A stretch of 14,862 nt of DNA from Bacteroidota bacterium (GTDB lineage: Bacteria; Bacteroidota; Bacteroidia; Chitinophagales; Chitinophagaceae): NCBI GenBank assembly GCA_021780705.1, contig JAJXYG010000301.1:1-14862 (forward strand), given 5' to 3'. Shown piece by piece: positions 1 to 7,577 of this stretch. Below the pieces are notes generated by a model. It was not told the DNA's origin, searched no databases, and saw nothing but the letters and a program-made list of their open reading frames with translations. Position numbers and translations under genes: made by a program. Position 1 is the first letter of the stretch. Each line of letters begins with the position of its first letter.

Positions 1-263
1 TGCTGATCAGTCCCATCGGACTTTCGCTGGTCTCCAAACTGGCCCCTCCCAGGCTCACCGCCCTTATGATGGGTGGATGGTTCCTGGCCACCTCCCTGGG
101 TGGAAAGATTGCAGGGATCATGACCAGCTTCTGGGATGTCTTTACCGACAAGAAGATCTTTTTCCTCATCCTGGTGGTTGCAGCCTTCCTGGGAGGAGTC
201 TGGATCTTTGCCCGGATTAAATCCTTAAATGAAATTGTGAAGGAAAGAACCGGTTCTGCCTAA
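1..263 (+). CDS. POT/PTR-family peptide MFS transporter, C-terminal fragment
   Basis: Only the last 86 codons are present; the gene enters from the left edge and is read from base 3. The fragment begins with an SPIGLS-type segment followed by a Lys-Leu-Ala-Pro-Pro stretch and a GGWFLATSLGGKIAG segment. This series is characteristic of the last helices of proton-dependent oligopeptide transporters. A final hydrophobic helix (FFLILVVAAFLGGVWIFA) leads into a short basic and acidic cytoplasmic tail ending in TAA. Family knowledge says these inner-membrane proteins import di- and tripeptides with protons. The substrate cannot be judged from this fragment. The next gene converges on it from the other strand after 44 bases. 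Confidence 0.85.
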   Translation, partial: LISPIGLSLVSKLAPPRLTALMMGGWFLATSLGGKIAGIMTSFWDVFTDKKIFFLILVVAAFLGGVWIFARIKSLNEIVKERTGSA

Positions 264-307
264 GGGTGATTTTCTTAAAAGAAAAGGGGTTCGGACCAAT
301 TTGGCGG

Positions 308-1501
308 TCAGATAAAATTCAGCAGGTCAAACTGCCTGCCCAGGATTTCGGAATCGTTGGCACCCAGCCATTTTTGTAACACGGTGGCATATACGCTTTT
401 GAAGTCCACCTGAAACTTCAGATCTCCCTGATCCAGATCCGACAGGTCGGGCATCGGGTTGAGCAACCCCTTTTGTTTGAGCCCTCCCGACACCAGGAAC
501 ATGCTGTTGGCGGTCCCGTGGTCGGTACCACCGCTTGCATTCTGGGCAACTCTCCTGCCAAATTCGCTGAAAGTCATCACCATGACATCCTCAAAGCGGT
601 GGGCCCCCTTCAGGTCCTTTACAAAGGCGTCCATCCCGTCATTTAACTGGGTAAACAGCCTTGCCTGTTGCTCTTTCTGGTTGACATGGGTGTCAAAGCT
701 TCCCAGGCTGAGGTAGTAGACCCTGGTATTGATGTCACTTTGAATCAGGGAAGAAATCGTCTTCAGGTTCCTGCCGATTTCCGTATCGGGATAAGACCCG
801 CCGGAAGGATGCAATTTACTTTCTTCGAATATGTACTCCGCACTGCTCAGGGTAGCGCTCAGTGTCTTATAAAGATAATCCACGGTGGGTTCTTCCCCAT
901 GGTGTGCCTGGTTCAGGTCCCTGAAATAAGGCTCCCTGCTGCCATTATACAACCGCCGGGGGTCTTTTACCGCAATGGCCTTGTTTTGCTCCCCTTTCAT
1001 GGCAAGACTCAGGATGTCGTCCATTTCCAGGGTGAGGGTGGGTCTCCCGCAATTTCCGCATGTGGAGTCCAGGTACCGGCCCAGCCACCCGGTATAGACA
1101 TAGTCCCTGCTGTCGCTGGCACTCTGCCAGATATCCATGCTCCTGAAGTGGGACCGGTTAGGGTTCGGGTATCCCACGCTGTTCAGGATTCCCAGTGACC
1201 CATCCTCATAGAAGGATTTGAAGGCACTGAGCGAGGGATGCAGCGCCGCCTGGTCAGTGAGGGAAAGCGATTCCCCTGCGCTAATCCCCAGGTGCGGACG
1301 GGTTCGGTAATAAATATCATTTCCTGAAGGGATGACGGTATTGAGCCCGTCATTGCCCCCGCTCAACTGCAGGACCACCAGGACCTTATTTCCCGGTGGC
1401 ACCCGGGCAGGAGATTCCAGGGCCTTCAGAAACTTGGGCACGAACAGGGAGGCGGTGGCCAGTGACCCGATCTGTAAGAATTCTTTACGTTTTAATAGCA
1501 T
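308..1501 (-). CDS. DUF1501 family exported protein
   Basis: A 397-residue protein with the DUF1501 hallmarks: LVVLQLSGGNDGLNT at about 41-55, YPNPNRSHFRSMDIWQSA at 111-128, GSFDTH at 267-272, FSEFGRR at 311-317 and GGTDHGTAN at 324-332. DUF1501 proteins are thought to adopt an alkaline-phosphatase/sulfatase-like fold, and the His/Asp-rich motifs would fit metal binding, but their substrate is unknown. The N-terminus (KRKEFLQIGSLATASLF) resembles a Tat-type leader as is usual for the family, but the second position of the twin-arginine pair is Lys here. The start is an ATG. The gene lies 33 bases behind the DUF1800 gene on the same strand, so the two are very probably co-transcribed. This pairing is common in Bacteroidota and Planctomycetota. 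Confidence 0.9.
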   Translation of the reverse strand: MLLKRKEFLQIGSLATASLFVPKFLKALESPARVPPGNKVLVVLQLSGGNDGLNTVIPSGNDIYYRTRPHLGISAGESLSLTDQAALHPSLSAFKSFYEDGSLGILNSVGYPNPNRSHFRSMDIWQSASDSRDYVYTGWLGRYLDSTCGNCGRPTLTLEMDDILSLAMKGEQNKAIAVKDPRRLYNGSREPYFRDLNQAHHGEEPTVDYLYKTLSATLSSAEYIFEESKLHPSGGSYPDTEIGRNLKTISSLIQSDINTRVYYLSLGSFDTHVNQKEQQARLFTQLNDGMDAFVKDLKGAHRFEDVMVMTFSEFGRRVAQNASGGTDHGTANSMFLVSGGLKQKGLLNPMPDLSDLDQGDLKFQVDFKSVYATVLQKWLGANDSEILGRQFDLLNFI

Positions 1502-1534
1502 GAGCGGACAGGTATGGATATGAATAATATCTTT

Positions 1535-2971
1535 TTAACACAACTGATATTCCGGGGTACTCATCAGTCCTATTACGGAGGTACCGATATAATCTCCTCT
1601 GGTATCTTTTTCTACATAGCGATCCAACACTTCCTTCGGGATCCGGCTTTGGGTCTGAAATAAGGTGCCAAAGAGGGCGGACCCCAGTTCGTCGCGGGGA
1701 ACCGGATCAAAGGCCCGTACGACTGTCTTCCAATCTATAGACACCCGGATTTTTCTTTTTCCCCGGTGGTCCTGGGGTTGCGGACGGCCCATCGTCATGT
1801 CATCATCCTCTTTGGGCTGAAGGGAAAACTCACTGGAAAAGGCCAGCAATTGAGGAATACGCATGCGCAAAAGCAGGGTGCTGCTGTCAATCCAGGTCCT
1901 GCCGCCAGGCCACCCCGCCACATTGGGCGGAAAAAAGAGCACCTGACCCAGGGCGCGTTGAAAGAGCAGCTGCACCTGGGGTGCTTCGATCTGCATGGGA
2001 ATCATCCTTCGAATCCCAACCATCAGTTCAATCGGAGATTTGATCCGGGTCCCGATATGAGGTGGTTCATAGAACCAGTCGCTCATAAAAATATCAGCGA
2101 GCAGCGGGCTTATCTCGTAATTGCTCTGGTAGAAACGATCAGAAAGGGCCCGAATCCGGTCTTCGCCTACCTGATCCCCTACAAAAAAGCGTACCATCTT
2201 TGCCGTAATGAAATAGGCGGTCTGCCGGTTTTCCAGGATGATATCCAGGATATCATCTCCGTCAAAATTTCCGGTCTTGCCCAAAAAGGTCTTGGTCCCG
2301 TTATCATGCAGGAAAGGTCTTTCTACAAATTCTCCCTGGAAATTAAATCCCCAGCCTGTAAAAGCTCGCGCGCTCTCCTTTACGTCATCTTCTGTATAAT
2401 TTCCCCGGCCCATGGTAAATAATTCCATCACTTCCCGGGCAAAATTTTCATTGGGATGTTGCTTTTTGTTTTGCTGGTTGTTCAGAAAAGCCAGCATGGC
2501 TGGACTCTTGCTCACCTCACGCAACAAGTCTCCGAAATTGCCCAGTGCATTTCTGCGGATGGTATTTATGAGTTGTTGTTGAAAATAGACATTGATCACC
2601 CTGCAGGCAAAGTGACCATGCCAGAAGAAGGATACCTTCTCCCTCAACTGCCGGTCACTTCCCACCATGGTATCCAGCCAGGCAAGATTCAGGCTTTTGA
2701 GGGCTTCTACACTTTGCTTTCGGAGTTGGATTTTTTGGTCCTTGCTCAGCTGCTGCCACCGGGCCAGTTCACCAAGCCCTTTACCCAGGCCATCAACCAG
2801 GTTACCAGTCACCCCGAAGTCTTCGCCGGGACTTTGTGAGACCTTTTCCATTTTGCGGTATAGATCGGTGGGGACCGTTTGTGAAAGCCAGGTCAGGTTG
2901 TCCGGCATGGGTCCAAATCCAGCCCGCCACAGCAGGTGCTGGTTGAGTAATTGTGGGGTAATTTTTGCCAT
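1535..2971 (-). CDS. DUF1800 family protein
   Basis: A 478-residue protein with the conserved motifs of DUF1800: an N-terminal HLLWRAGFGP at 12-21, EKVSFFWHGHF at 111-121, NENFAREVMELFTMG at 174-188, ARAFTGW at 201-207, FFPPNVAGWPGG at 346-357 and a terminal STPEYQ. The family has no established biochemical role. It is repeatedly found beside DUF1501, as here, and the two are presumed to work together. The ATG at 2971 is followed directly by the family's usual N-terminus, and I see no signal peptide, unlike the DUF1501 partner. A longer start is not supported because upstream sequence does not extend the family homology. Transcription probably starts in the 191-base gap to the small upstream gene, or reads through from it. 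Confidence 0.9.
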   Translation of the reverse strand: MAKITPQLLNQHLLWRAGFGPMPDNLTWLSQTVPTDLYRKMEKVSQSPGEDFGVTGNLVDGLGKGLGELARWQQLSKDQKIQLRKQSVEALKSLNLAWLDTMVGSDRQLREKVSFFWHGHFACRVINVYFQQQLINTIRRNALGNFGDLLREVSKSPAMLAFLNNQQNKKQHPNENFAREVMELFTMGRGNYTEDDVKESARAFTGWGFNFQGEFVERPFLHDNGTKTFLGKTGNFDGDDILDIILENRQTAYFITAKMVRFFVGDQVGEDRIRALSDRFYQSNYEISPLLADIFMSDWFYEPPHIGTRIKSPIELMVGIRRMIPMQIEAPQVQLLFQRALGQVLFFPPNVAGWPGGRTWIDSSTLLLRMRIPQLLAFSSEFSLQPKEDDDMTMGRPQPQDHRGKRKIRVSIDWKTVVRAFDPVPRDELGSALFGTLFQTQSRIPKEVLDRYVEKDTRGDYIGTSVIGLMSTPEYQLC

Positions 2972-3162
2972 GGATGGTTCATTAGGATGGGTATATCCTC
3001 ACGGAGTATCCCAAACGGATAAGGGTAGGACCGGAAATTGAGGTCCGGGTTTAATTCAGGAAAGCCGTGACCTTAAAAACCTCCCGCTTTTTCTTATACC
3101 TCGCGGAAGACAGGGTGCTCCCTGTTAGTAAATCCACCTGGAAGAAATGAGGCGCGTACCTG

Positions 3163-3432
3163 TCAACTGATGGCATGCAGGCTGCTATCCAGGATGAAGG
3201 GTATGACCCTTGCAGTAGCGCTTTCTGTCTCCAGGTGCGCCTGAAGTTCAAGGATTGCCTGGTCCTCGTGTAATCCTGCCAGACGGCAGGCACGCAGAAA
3301 TTCGGGATGCATGCCCATCCTTTCGAGAATATCCGGAATATGGGGATCCTCCGGAAAACGGGTGAACTTCTTGACAAAATAAAAAAGTGTACCCTGTACG
3401 GTGCGGGTATAAGCCTTGAAATAAGTTTCCAT
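3163..3432 (-). CDS. small hypothetical protein (89 aa)
   Basis: I chose the ATG at 3432, giving METYFKAYTRTVQG as the N-terminus; an in-frame GTG at 3447 would add five residues. The composition is that of a real soluble protein: aromatic and basic at the start (TLFYFVKKFTRFPED), then alternating charged and hydrophobic residues. There is no signal peptide or membrane helix. I do not recognise a domain, and the function is unknown. It is the first gene upstream of the DUF1800/DUF1501 pair on the same strand, but the 191-base gap makes co-transcription uncertain. Overlapping open frames in this stretch are rich in Ser, Arg and Trp and look like shadows. Confidence 0.55.
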   Translation of the reverse strand: METYFKAYTRTVQGTLFYFVKKFTRFPEDPHIPDILERMGMHPEFLRACRLAGLHEDQAILELQAHLETESATARVIPFILDSSLHAIS

Positions 3433-3991
3433 ATAAATAGTTTTCACTCAAAAAAGGGTGCCTGCAGAGATTTCAGTGGCGGATGCCGCTATGTGGAGGC
3501 GCCAGTTTCAAGGGCTTTTATGGAATCTGGATCTTGCGGGGAAGGAAAAAATCATTTATCCCCTGGGGCTTGACATGGGATCATGGAGAAATAGAGTGTG
3601 TACTGAATTTTGGCTGGCTGGATTAGCCCTGGAGAATAGTACCTTTCTAACGGCCGCGCTTTGGGCAAAAAAGAAAGAGTAGTTTCAAAGGATTGGGGGA
3701 AGAAGAGTCGGGTTAGCTTGTTGAGAACAAATTTAGATTGGGAGGTGAACAGCTGCAAATTTTTTGACCGAAAGTTATACCCATTTGAAAAAAATTAACC
3801 TTTGGGGCACGTAGTTTTCCGATAGGGAATTGCCCGAACCCTCCTGACCGGGGAATTTACCGGAAGCACCCTCCCCCTTGTTTACGTGATTCCCTTAGCG
3901 ATTATCCGTCAAAGTAGTACTAGGTAAGCACCTTTCAGGATTTAAAACCGGAAAAGCGGGCTTTTTGAAAATAATAACCAGTCAGGCGGCC
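3433..3991. other. 559-base gap without a convincing gene
   Basis: Open frames exist here on both strands (for example 3458-3682 on + and 3552-3758 on -). Their translations have odd composition and recognisable features of no family, and they overlap each other. A short symmetric AAAAG-CGGG-CTTTT element at 3952-3965 lies just past the stop of the hydrolase-like gene and might end its transcript, but it is weak. The gap must also hold the promoter of the small gene at 3163-3432. I see no tRNA, repeat array or mobile-element end. Confidence 0.5.
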
Positions 3992-4837
3992 TTAAAATAT
4001 CTTTTTGAAAAACGCCTTCATGTCATTCCAGGAAGCGGTATCCGCAGCGGCGTTATAGGCAATGGGCATATGATATTTGAGGCCCTTTGCAGTGGCCGCA
4101 GGATTGGAAAATGCATGAGTGGCGCCCGGGTAGGAAATAAAGGTATAGTCCACCCCTGCGGAATCCATGGATTTTTTAAAAGCAGGCACTTCCGGGTTGG
4201 TAAACTGATCATCGGCGCCATGGCAAATCAATATCTTGGCTTTGATCAGCTTTTTGTCCACCGGCACCCCTCCGAGGCCCCCGTGAAAGCTTACCACCCC
4301 TTTGAGGTCTATTCCCAATTTGGCAGCGTTGAGCACTATAAAGCCCCCATAGCAATATCCTATTGCTGCCATTCTGGAGGTATCCGTCTGGGGATATTTC
4401 TTCAGCACCTGTATGGCGGCATCGAGCATGGACTTTGACAGGGTGGGATCCTTGTAGAACGGGGTAGCCAGTTCCTGCGCAGTTTTGGGATCTTCTGCGG
4501 TTTTTCCGTTTCCATACATATCCACCGCCATGGCGATATATCCCAGCTGAGCCAGTTGCCGGGCGCGGGTCCTCGGGTAGTCAGTGAGTCCCCACCACTC
4601 ATGAACCACCAGTATCGCGGGTCTCTTTCCTTTCTGGCTGCTGTCAAAAGTAACATATCCATCACAGGTCTTTCCGTCAGCCACATATTGAACCGGTTCC
4701 TCCACAATAGTGGACTTATCGGTGGCAGTAGAATCGGCGGGCTGATCTTTTGAAGCGGAGGCACTGTTTTGAGGATGACAGGAAACCATTGTTGCTGAAC
4801 CTATTACCATGGCAAGTATGATTGATTTTATAAACAT
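3992..4837 (-). CDS. dienelactone hydrolase family lipoprotein
   Basis: An alpha/beta hydrolase of the dienelactone hydrolase type, 281 residues from the ATG at 4837. The open frame extends seven codons further to a TTG at 4858, but the ATG places a lipoprotein signal perfectly: a hydrophobic stretch and ATMVSC with the lipidated Cys at residue 20. In the mature part I see HEWWG (Glu at about 80), the nucleophile motif GYCYGG (Cys at about 162), HGADDQF (Asp at about 209-210) and GATHAF (His at about 241). This matches the Cys-Asp-His triad of the family, which hydrolyses lactones and esters. A low-complexity Ser/Ala/Asp linker separates the lipid anchor from the domain. The true substrate is unknown. 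It is a single gene, divergent from the GYF_2 gene. Confidence 0.88.
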   Translation of the reverse strand: MFIKSIILAMVIGSATMVSCHPQNSASASKDQPADSTATDKSTIVEEPVQYVADGKTCDGYVTFDSSQKGKRPAILVVHEWWGLTDYPRTRARQLAQLGYIAMAVDMYGNGKTAEDPKTAQELATPFYKDPTLSKSMLDAAIQVLKKYPQTDTSRMAAIGYCYGGFIVLNAAKLGIDLKGVVSFHGGLGGVPVDKKLIKAKILICHGADDQFTNPEVPAFKKSMDSAGVDYTFISYPGATHAFSNPAATAKGLKYHMPIAYNAAADTASWNDMKAFFKKIF

Positions 4838-4855
4838 GAATTTATCTTTTGGTAA

Positions 4856-4863
4856 CAAATTTA
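4856..4863 (-). promoter_or_regulatory. candidate Bacteroidota -7 box for the hydrolase lipoprotein gene
   Basis: On the minus strand this reads TAAATTTG, an exact match to the TAnnTTTG element of Bacteroidota housekeeping promoters. It ends 18 bases before the ATG at 4837, which implies a very short leader. A T-rich run lies upstream, but no exact TTTG is found at the ideal distance for the -33 element. If correct, the site also argues against the TTG start at 4858, which would overlap the promoter. Confidence 0.4.
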
Positions 4864-5015
4864 GGCCGGAAATTGTTGAAAAAATCAGGGATATAATTAC
4901 CTCAAAATCCTCTAAATTGCCCCTTTTTTCAACGTACTCCCCGGGAGTCTGAAAAATAATAATGTCCCGGGTTCGTTTTTTTCCCAGGAAGCACCTCTTA
5001 AGTTGTGTACCTATT

Positions 5016-5270
5016 ATGAAGCATTACTTTATTAAGGAAGAAGACAGAGAATTTGGACCTTTTTCCGTCGAACAGCTGAAATCAAATCGCCTAACCAAAG
5101 AGACCCTGGTCTGGAGGCCCGGATTTGCGGGTTGGACTCCGGCCCTTCAGGTCCTGGAACTCCGCGAAATTTTTGACAGCAGGTATACGGGCGCCCAAAT
5201 AGCCAAAAACAAAATCGGCAAACTCCTGAACAGCAATTTCTCCAGACATCGCGAGAAGAAAGTCTCCTGA
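5016..5270 (+). CDS. small GYF_2 (DUF4339-like) domain protein
   Basis: An 84-residue protein from the ATG at 5016. An in-frame ATG at 4962 would add 18 residues (beginning MSRVRFFPRK) that do not fit the family, so I prefer the inner start, where the domain begins at once. Residues 1-53 match the GYF_2 pattern: KHYFIKEEDREFGPFSVEQL, then a TLVWRPGFAGWTPA segment with the conserved Trp residues, then a Leu-rich helix LQVLELREIF. GYF_2 domains are thought to mediate protein-protein contacts, usually fused to membrane or enzymatic domains. Here only a basic tail of about 30 residues follows, with no membrane helix, so it is a stand-alone domain. It converges on the secreted protein gene at 5308 with 37 bases between the stops. 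Confidence 0.75.
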   Translation: MKHYFIKEEDREFGPFSVEQLKSNRLTKETLVWRPGFAGWTPALQVLELREIFDSRYTGAQIAKNKIGKLLNSNFSRHREKKVS

Positions 5271-5307
5271 CCGTTCCTTTATTCCCGGGTAATCCTGCCA
5301 CTCCGGG

Positions 5308-5940
5308 CTACATGAATCCATAATCCAGGACCCTCCTGAGATAGTGTCCATCCTGAAAGATCCAGGTGACCTCATAGCTTCCGGAATTATTATCACAGAA
5401 CAAATACAGATAAATCCGGTGTCCATCTGCGGAAAGGTATAGGGCGTCCCGGGATTGCCTGACCCCTCCCTGCATATAGGTAAAGTTAAGGTCATGCAGG
5501 TCTGCATAAGCTGCCGGAGGTATCTGAAGGGTATCTCCATGATCCACTACCGTTATCTTCTGTATGGAAGTTTTCGGAATCGATCCGTAATCCCCATAAA
5601 ATGCCCTGTGGTCAATCCGGATGAGGTATTTGCCATCATAATCCAGTCGGTGCTTGGTCTTGTCAAAGGGAGCCAGCTGCACGGTAGCAGTCAGGGGTTT
5701 GCCGCCAATAGTAATGTAGTCTTCCCCAATGGCTGAAAAGGGAATTTTCCTCAAAGGAGCCTTGCCCACCGCTTCATCTATTCCCGAGAGGGTGAAAGTG
5801 GCCAGATCGTTGCGAAGGACACCCCATGGCATCCTGGCGAAAGACTCGGTTTTTCGCCGCAAATCCTCAAAATCATCGGATCCCTGGGCATGGATGTATT
5901 GGGGCAGTACTCCCAGGAGCATCAAAAAAAAGTATTTCAT
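5308..5940 (-). CDS. secreted protein of unknown function
   Basis: A 210-residue protein from the ATG at 5940. An in-frame GTG at 5949 would overlap the upstream gene's TGA, but the ATG gives a normal signal peptide (MKYFFLMLLGVLPQYIHAQ), with cleavage likely around the HAQ-GS junction. The mature part is rich in short predicted beta segments with many Tyr, Asp and Gly residues, including YLIRIDHRAFYGDYG and a C-terminal WIFQDGHYLRRVLDYGFM. I recognise no family. The start is only 5 bases beyond the stop of the lipoprotein gene at 5946-6734, so the two almost certainly form an operon. The product is probably periplasmic or surface-exposed. Confidence 0.75.
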   Translation of the reverse strand: MKYFFLMLLGVLPQYIHAQGSDDFEDLRRKTESFARMPWGVLRNDLATFTLSGIDEAVGKAPLRKIPFSAIGEDYITIGGKPLTATVQLAPFDKTKHRLDYDGKYLIRIDHRAFYGDYGSIPKTSIQKITVVDHGDTLQIPPAAYADLHDLNFTYMQGGVRQSRDALYLSADGHRIYLYLFCDNNSGSYEVTWIFQDGHYLRRVLDYGFM

Positions 5941-5945
5941 GCAGT

Positions 5946-6734
5946 TCACTTCATTCGTTCGTACAATTCTACGCTTTTTGAGCCATCTGCACTCACAATG
6001 GTTTGTTTATATTTATCCGGTCCATCCATTTCCACGTTTACACTGAAGGATTGTCCCACGGCTATGGAATAGGTCGCGTTCAGGTCCACCTCATTAACTT
6101 TACTGGGGCCGTCCATCTTGAAAGTCCCGAATCCTACCACCGCACGCGGGTGGGTAGCCCCCGGTTCGTGAAGGAAGGAGCCGTACATGAAATAACCTGC
6201 ATAAAAGGCCTTGTATTCAATACGCTCGCCCTGGACGGTATCCTGACCGTTGATGGTGTAGAAATGGGTCTGTTTCCAAACCCCGTCCAGCGGGGTGGTC
6301 TGTTTCTGGCTGACTTTCTGGTAATCCTCGGTAAGCATTTGTTTGGTGGAGTCTATCATAATGTCCGGAATGATTTGTTCATAGCCGTCCGGATTCATAG
6401 TGACCATTAATTTATAGCTGGAGGAAGAGGTGGCTACGGTTGAATCCCTGGCCACGAACATGCCATTTTCTACGATAGTCCCTGTGTCGGAAGAATAGGT
6501 GCCCAATCCGAATCCCGATACCGAATCACCGGGGTTGACCTGGGCGTACATGAAAAAGCTGTCGGTATAAATCTTCAATTGTTTCAGATCGGTGTATTTG
6601 GTTGCTTTTTCTCCCTGGCCAATTGTTTGGGAGGTCATAAAATATGCCCCATTCATGTGAAGATTGGGTTTCACCTTGGAGGAGTTACAGCCGACTGCCA
6701 CGAGTAGTGCGCTGTAAAAGATTATTTTTTTCAT
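5946..6734 (-). CDS. internally duplicated lipoprotein, lipocalin-like in character
   Basis: A 262-residue protein with a lipoprotein signal (MKKIIFYSALLVAVGC; lipidated Cys16). The mature part appears to consist of two related halves, at about 27-140 and 149-262. Each half starts with a short Gly-containing strand (MNGAYFMTSQ and LDGVWKQTHF). Each then has a [FY]FMY segment followed by PG and a GFG (FFMYAQVNPG...GFG at 60-76; YFMYGSFLHEPG...GFG at 181-203). Each ends with a D-x-Y-x-Q strand (117-120 and 240-244). Two small beta-barrel domains of lipocalin type would fit, but this is inference from the pattern and I cannot name the family with certainty. It is first in an operon with the secreted protein at 5308-5940 and is divergent from the gene at 6987. 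Confidence 0.75.
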   Translation of the reverse strand: MKKIIFYSALLVAVGCNSSKVKPNLHMNGAYFMTSQTIGQGEKATKYTDLKQLKIYTDSFFMYAQVNPGDSVSGFGLGTYSSDTGTIVENGMFVARDSTVATSSSSYKLMVTMNPDGYEQIIPDIMIDSTKQMLTEDYQKVSQKQTTPLDGVWKQTHFYTINGQDTVQGERIEYKAFYAGYFMYGSFLHEPGATHPRAVVGFGTFKMDGPSKVNEVDLNATYSIAVGQSFSVNVEMDGPDKYKQTIVSADGSKSVELYERMK

Positions 6735-6820
6735 GATATCAAGCGTTTATTTAACTTCAATTTAACAAATTTTATCGGAACACCCTCGTGAAAATCAATA
6801 ATTCAGACGCGCATTTTCTT

Positions 6821-6854
6821 CTTACCCGGAAATCCACCCGGGCAACCGGGTAAG
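6821..6854. repeat. inverted repeat with competing hairpin between divergent genes
   Basis: CTTACCCGG at 6821-6829 and CCGGGTAAG at 6846-6854 are perfect 9-base complements. A second ACCCGG at 6836-6841 can pair with the same right arm across a GCAA loop. The element sits 87 bases from the lipoprotein start (6734) and 132 bases from the start at 6987, inside the 252-base divergent intergenic region. It could be an operator or a structured mRNA leader. Because both neighbours point away from it, it is not a terminator of either. Confidence 0.45.
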
Positions 6855-6986
6855 GGGTAATAATCCCCTCTTCTATTTCAGGTTTGCCATACAGATTTCA
6901 ACACCTGTGGATTAATCCTCCTTCCGGTTTCTGAAATATAGCCCTATCATCGCGTCACATATCCGTCCACCTTTAAACAATTCATT

Positions 6987-7577
6987 ATGAAGAGAATGCT
7001 ACTTATTTTTTTTGGAGTGGGTCTTGCAATGAGCGCTGCGGCACAATCTCCCACACCTCCCAAACAGGAGAGTTCGGTAAAGCAGGACGTGGGCATGGTC
7101 ACCCATGATTACTACAATGACTTTTCCCATATCATCGGAGACACCCTGGAGAGCTATGGAAGTACCATTGAATTTCAGTGCAAAGTGGTGCCTCAGGGAG
7201 CGACCCAAAGCACCATTCAGGAGATAAAGGGGCAGAAGAATGCCTATAGCTGGCAGGCCACCCTGTTTCAGACCGATGATTTTAAGGAAGCGGTGGAAGC
7301 CTACCACAAACTTTTCCACCAGTTGAACGGGGCCGATTATCCGATTTTTACCAAAGAAAAATGGCGGTTCAGCGGGGACTATGACACCCCTGATGAATCG
7401 AGAGCCTTTGCTTCTTCCATCCTGGAACCCGTGGCTCCCACCCCACAGTTAAAGCAACTCAAAATCGAAATTGCACTCAACTATACCATGCCGGAGTGGA
7501 CGGTAAAACTGCTGGTATATGAAAAACAATCGGACGCCGACATCCGGCCCACCTATTCTGACCAGGGCACCTATTGA
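6987..7577 (+). CDS. secreted protein of unknown function
   Basis: A 196-residue protein with a clear signal peptide (MKRMLLIFFGVGLAMSAAAQ, cleavage likely after AAAQ or one residue earlier). The mature part begins with a Pro/Lys/Ser-rich linker and then holds a compact alpha/beta domain. Recognisable stretches are YSWQATLFQTDDFKEAVEAY at about 87-106 and a C-terminal strand pair (LKIEIALNYTMPEWTVKLLV) at about 158-177. A single Cys (residue 65) is present. I do not recognise a named family, although the order of motifs looks like a conserved Bacteroidota protein. The gene is divergent from the duplicated lipoprotein and overlaps the rhodanese-like gene tail-to-tail by 7 bases, so transcripts of the two probably overlap. 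Confidence 0.72.
   Translation: MKRMLLIFFGVGLAMSAAAQSPTPPKQESSVKQDVGMVTHDYYNDFSHIIGDTLESYGSTIEFQCKVVPQGATQSTIQEIKGQKNAYSWQATLFQTDDFKEAVEAYHKLFHQLNGADYPIFTKEKWRFSGDYDTPDESRAFASSILEPVAPTPQLKQLKIEIALNYTMPEWTVKLLVYEKQSDADIRPTYSDQGTY

Noticed and set aside
270..285. TTTTCTT-AA-AAGAAAA palindrome between the converging transporter and DUF1501 genes
   Set aside because: It is all A/T apart from one pair, with a loop too small and no GC stem, so it is too weak to call a bidirectional terminator.
3051..3377. 108-codon open frame on the minus strand overlapping the small protein gene
   Set aside because: Its translation is rich in Ser, Arg and Trp with no family character, and it overlaps a frame with better composition. 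It is a shadow frame.
4838..4858. Seven-codon extension of the hydrolase lipoprotein from a TTG
   Set aside because: The extension overlaps a good promoter box, and the inner ATG gives an ideal lipoprotein signal.
5284..5320. CCCGG...CCGGG pairing near the converging stops at 5270 and 5308
   Set aside because: Five base pairs around a long loop without a T-run is not enough for a terminator.
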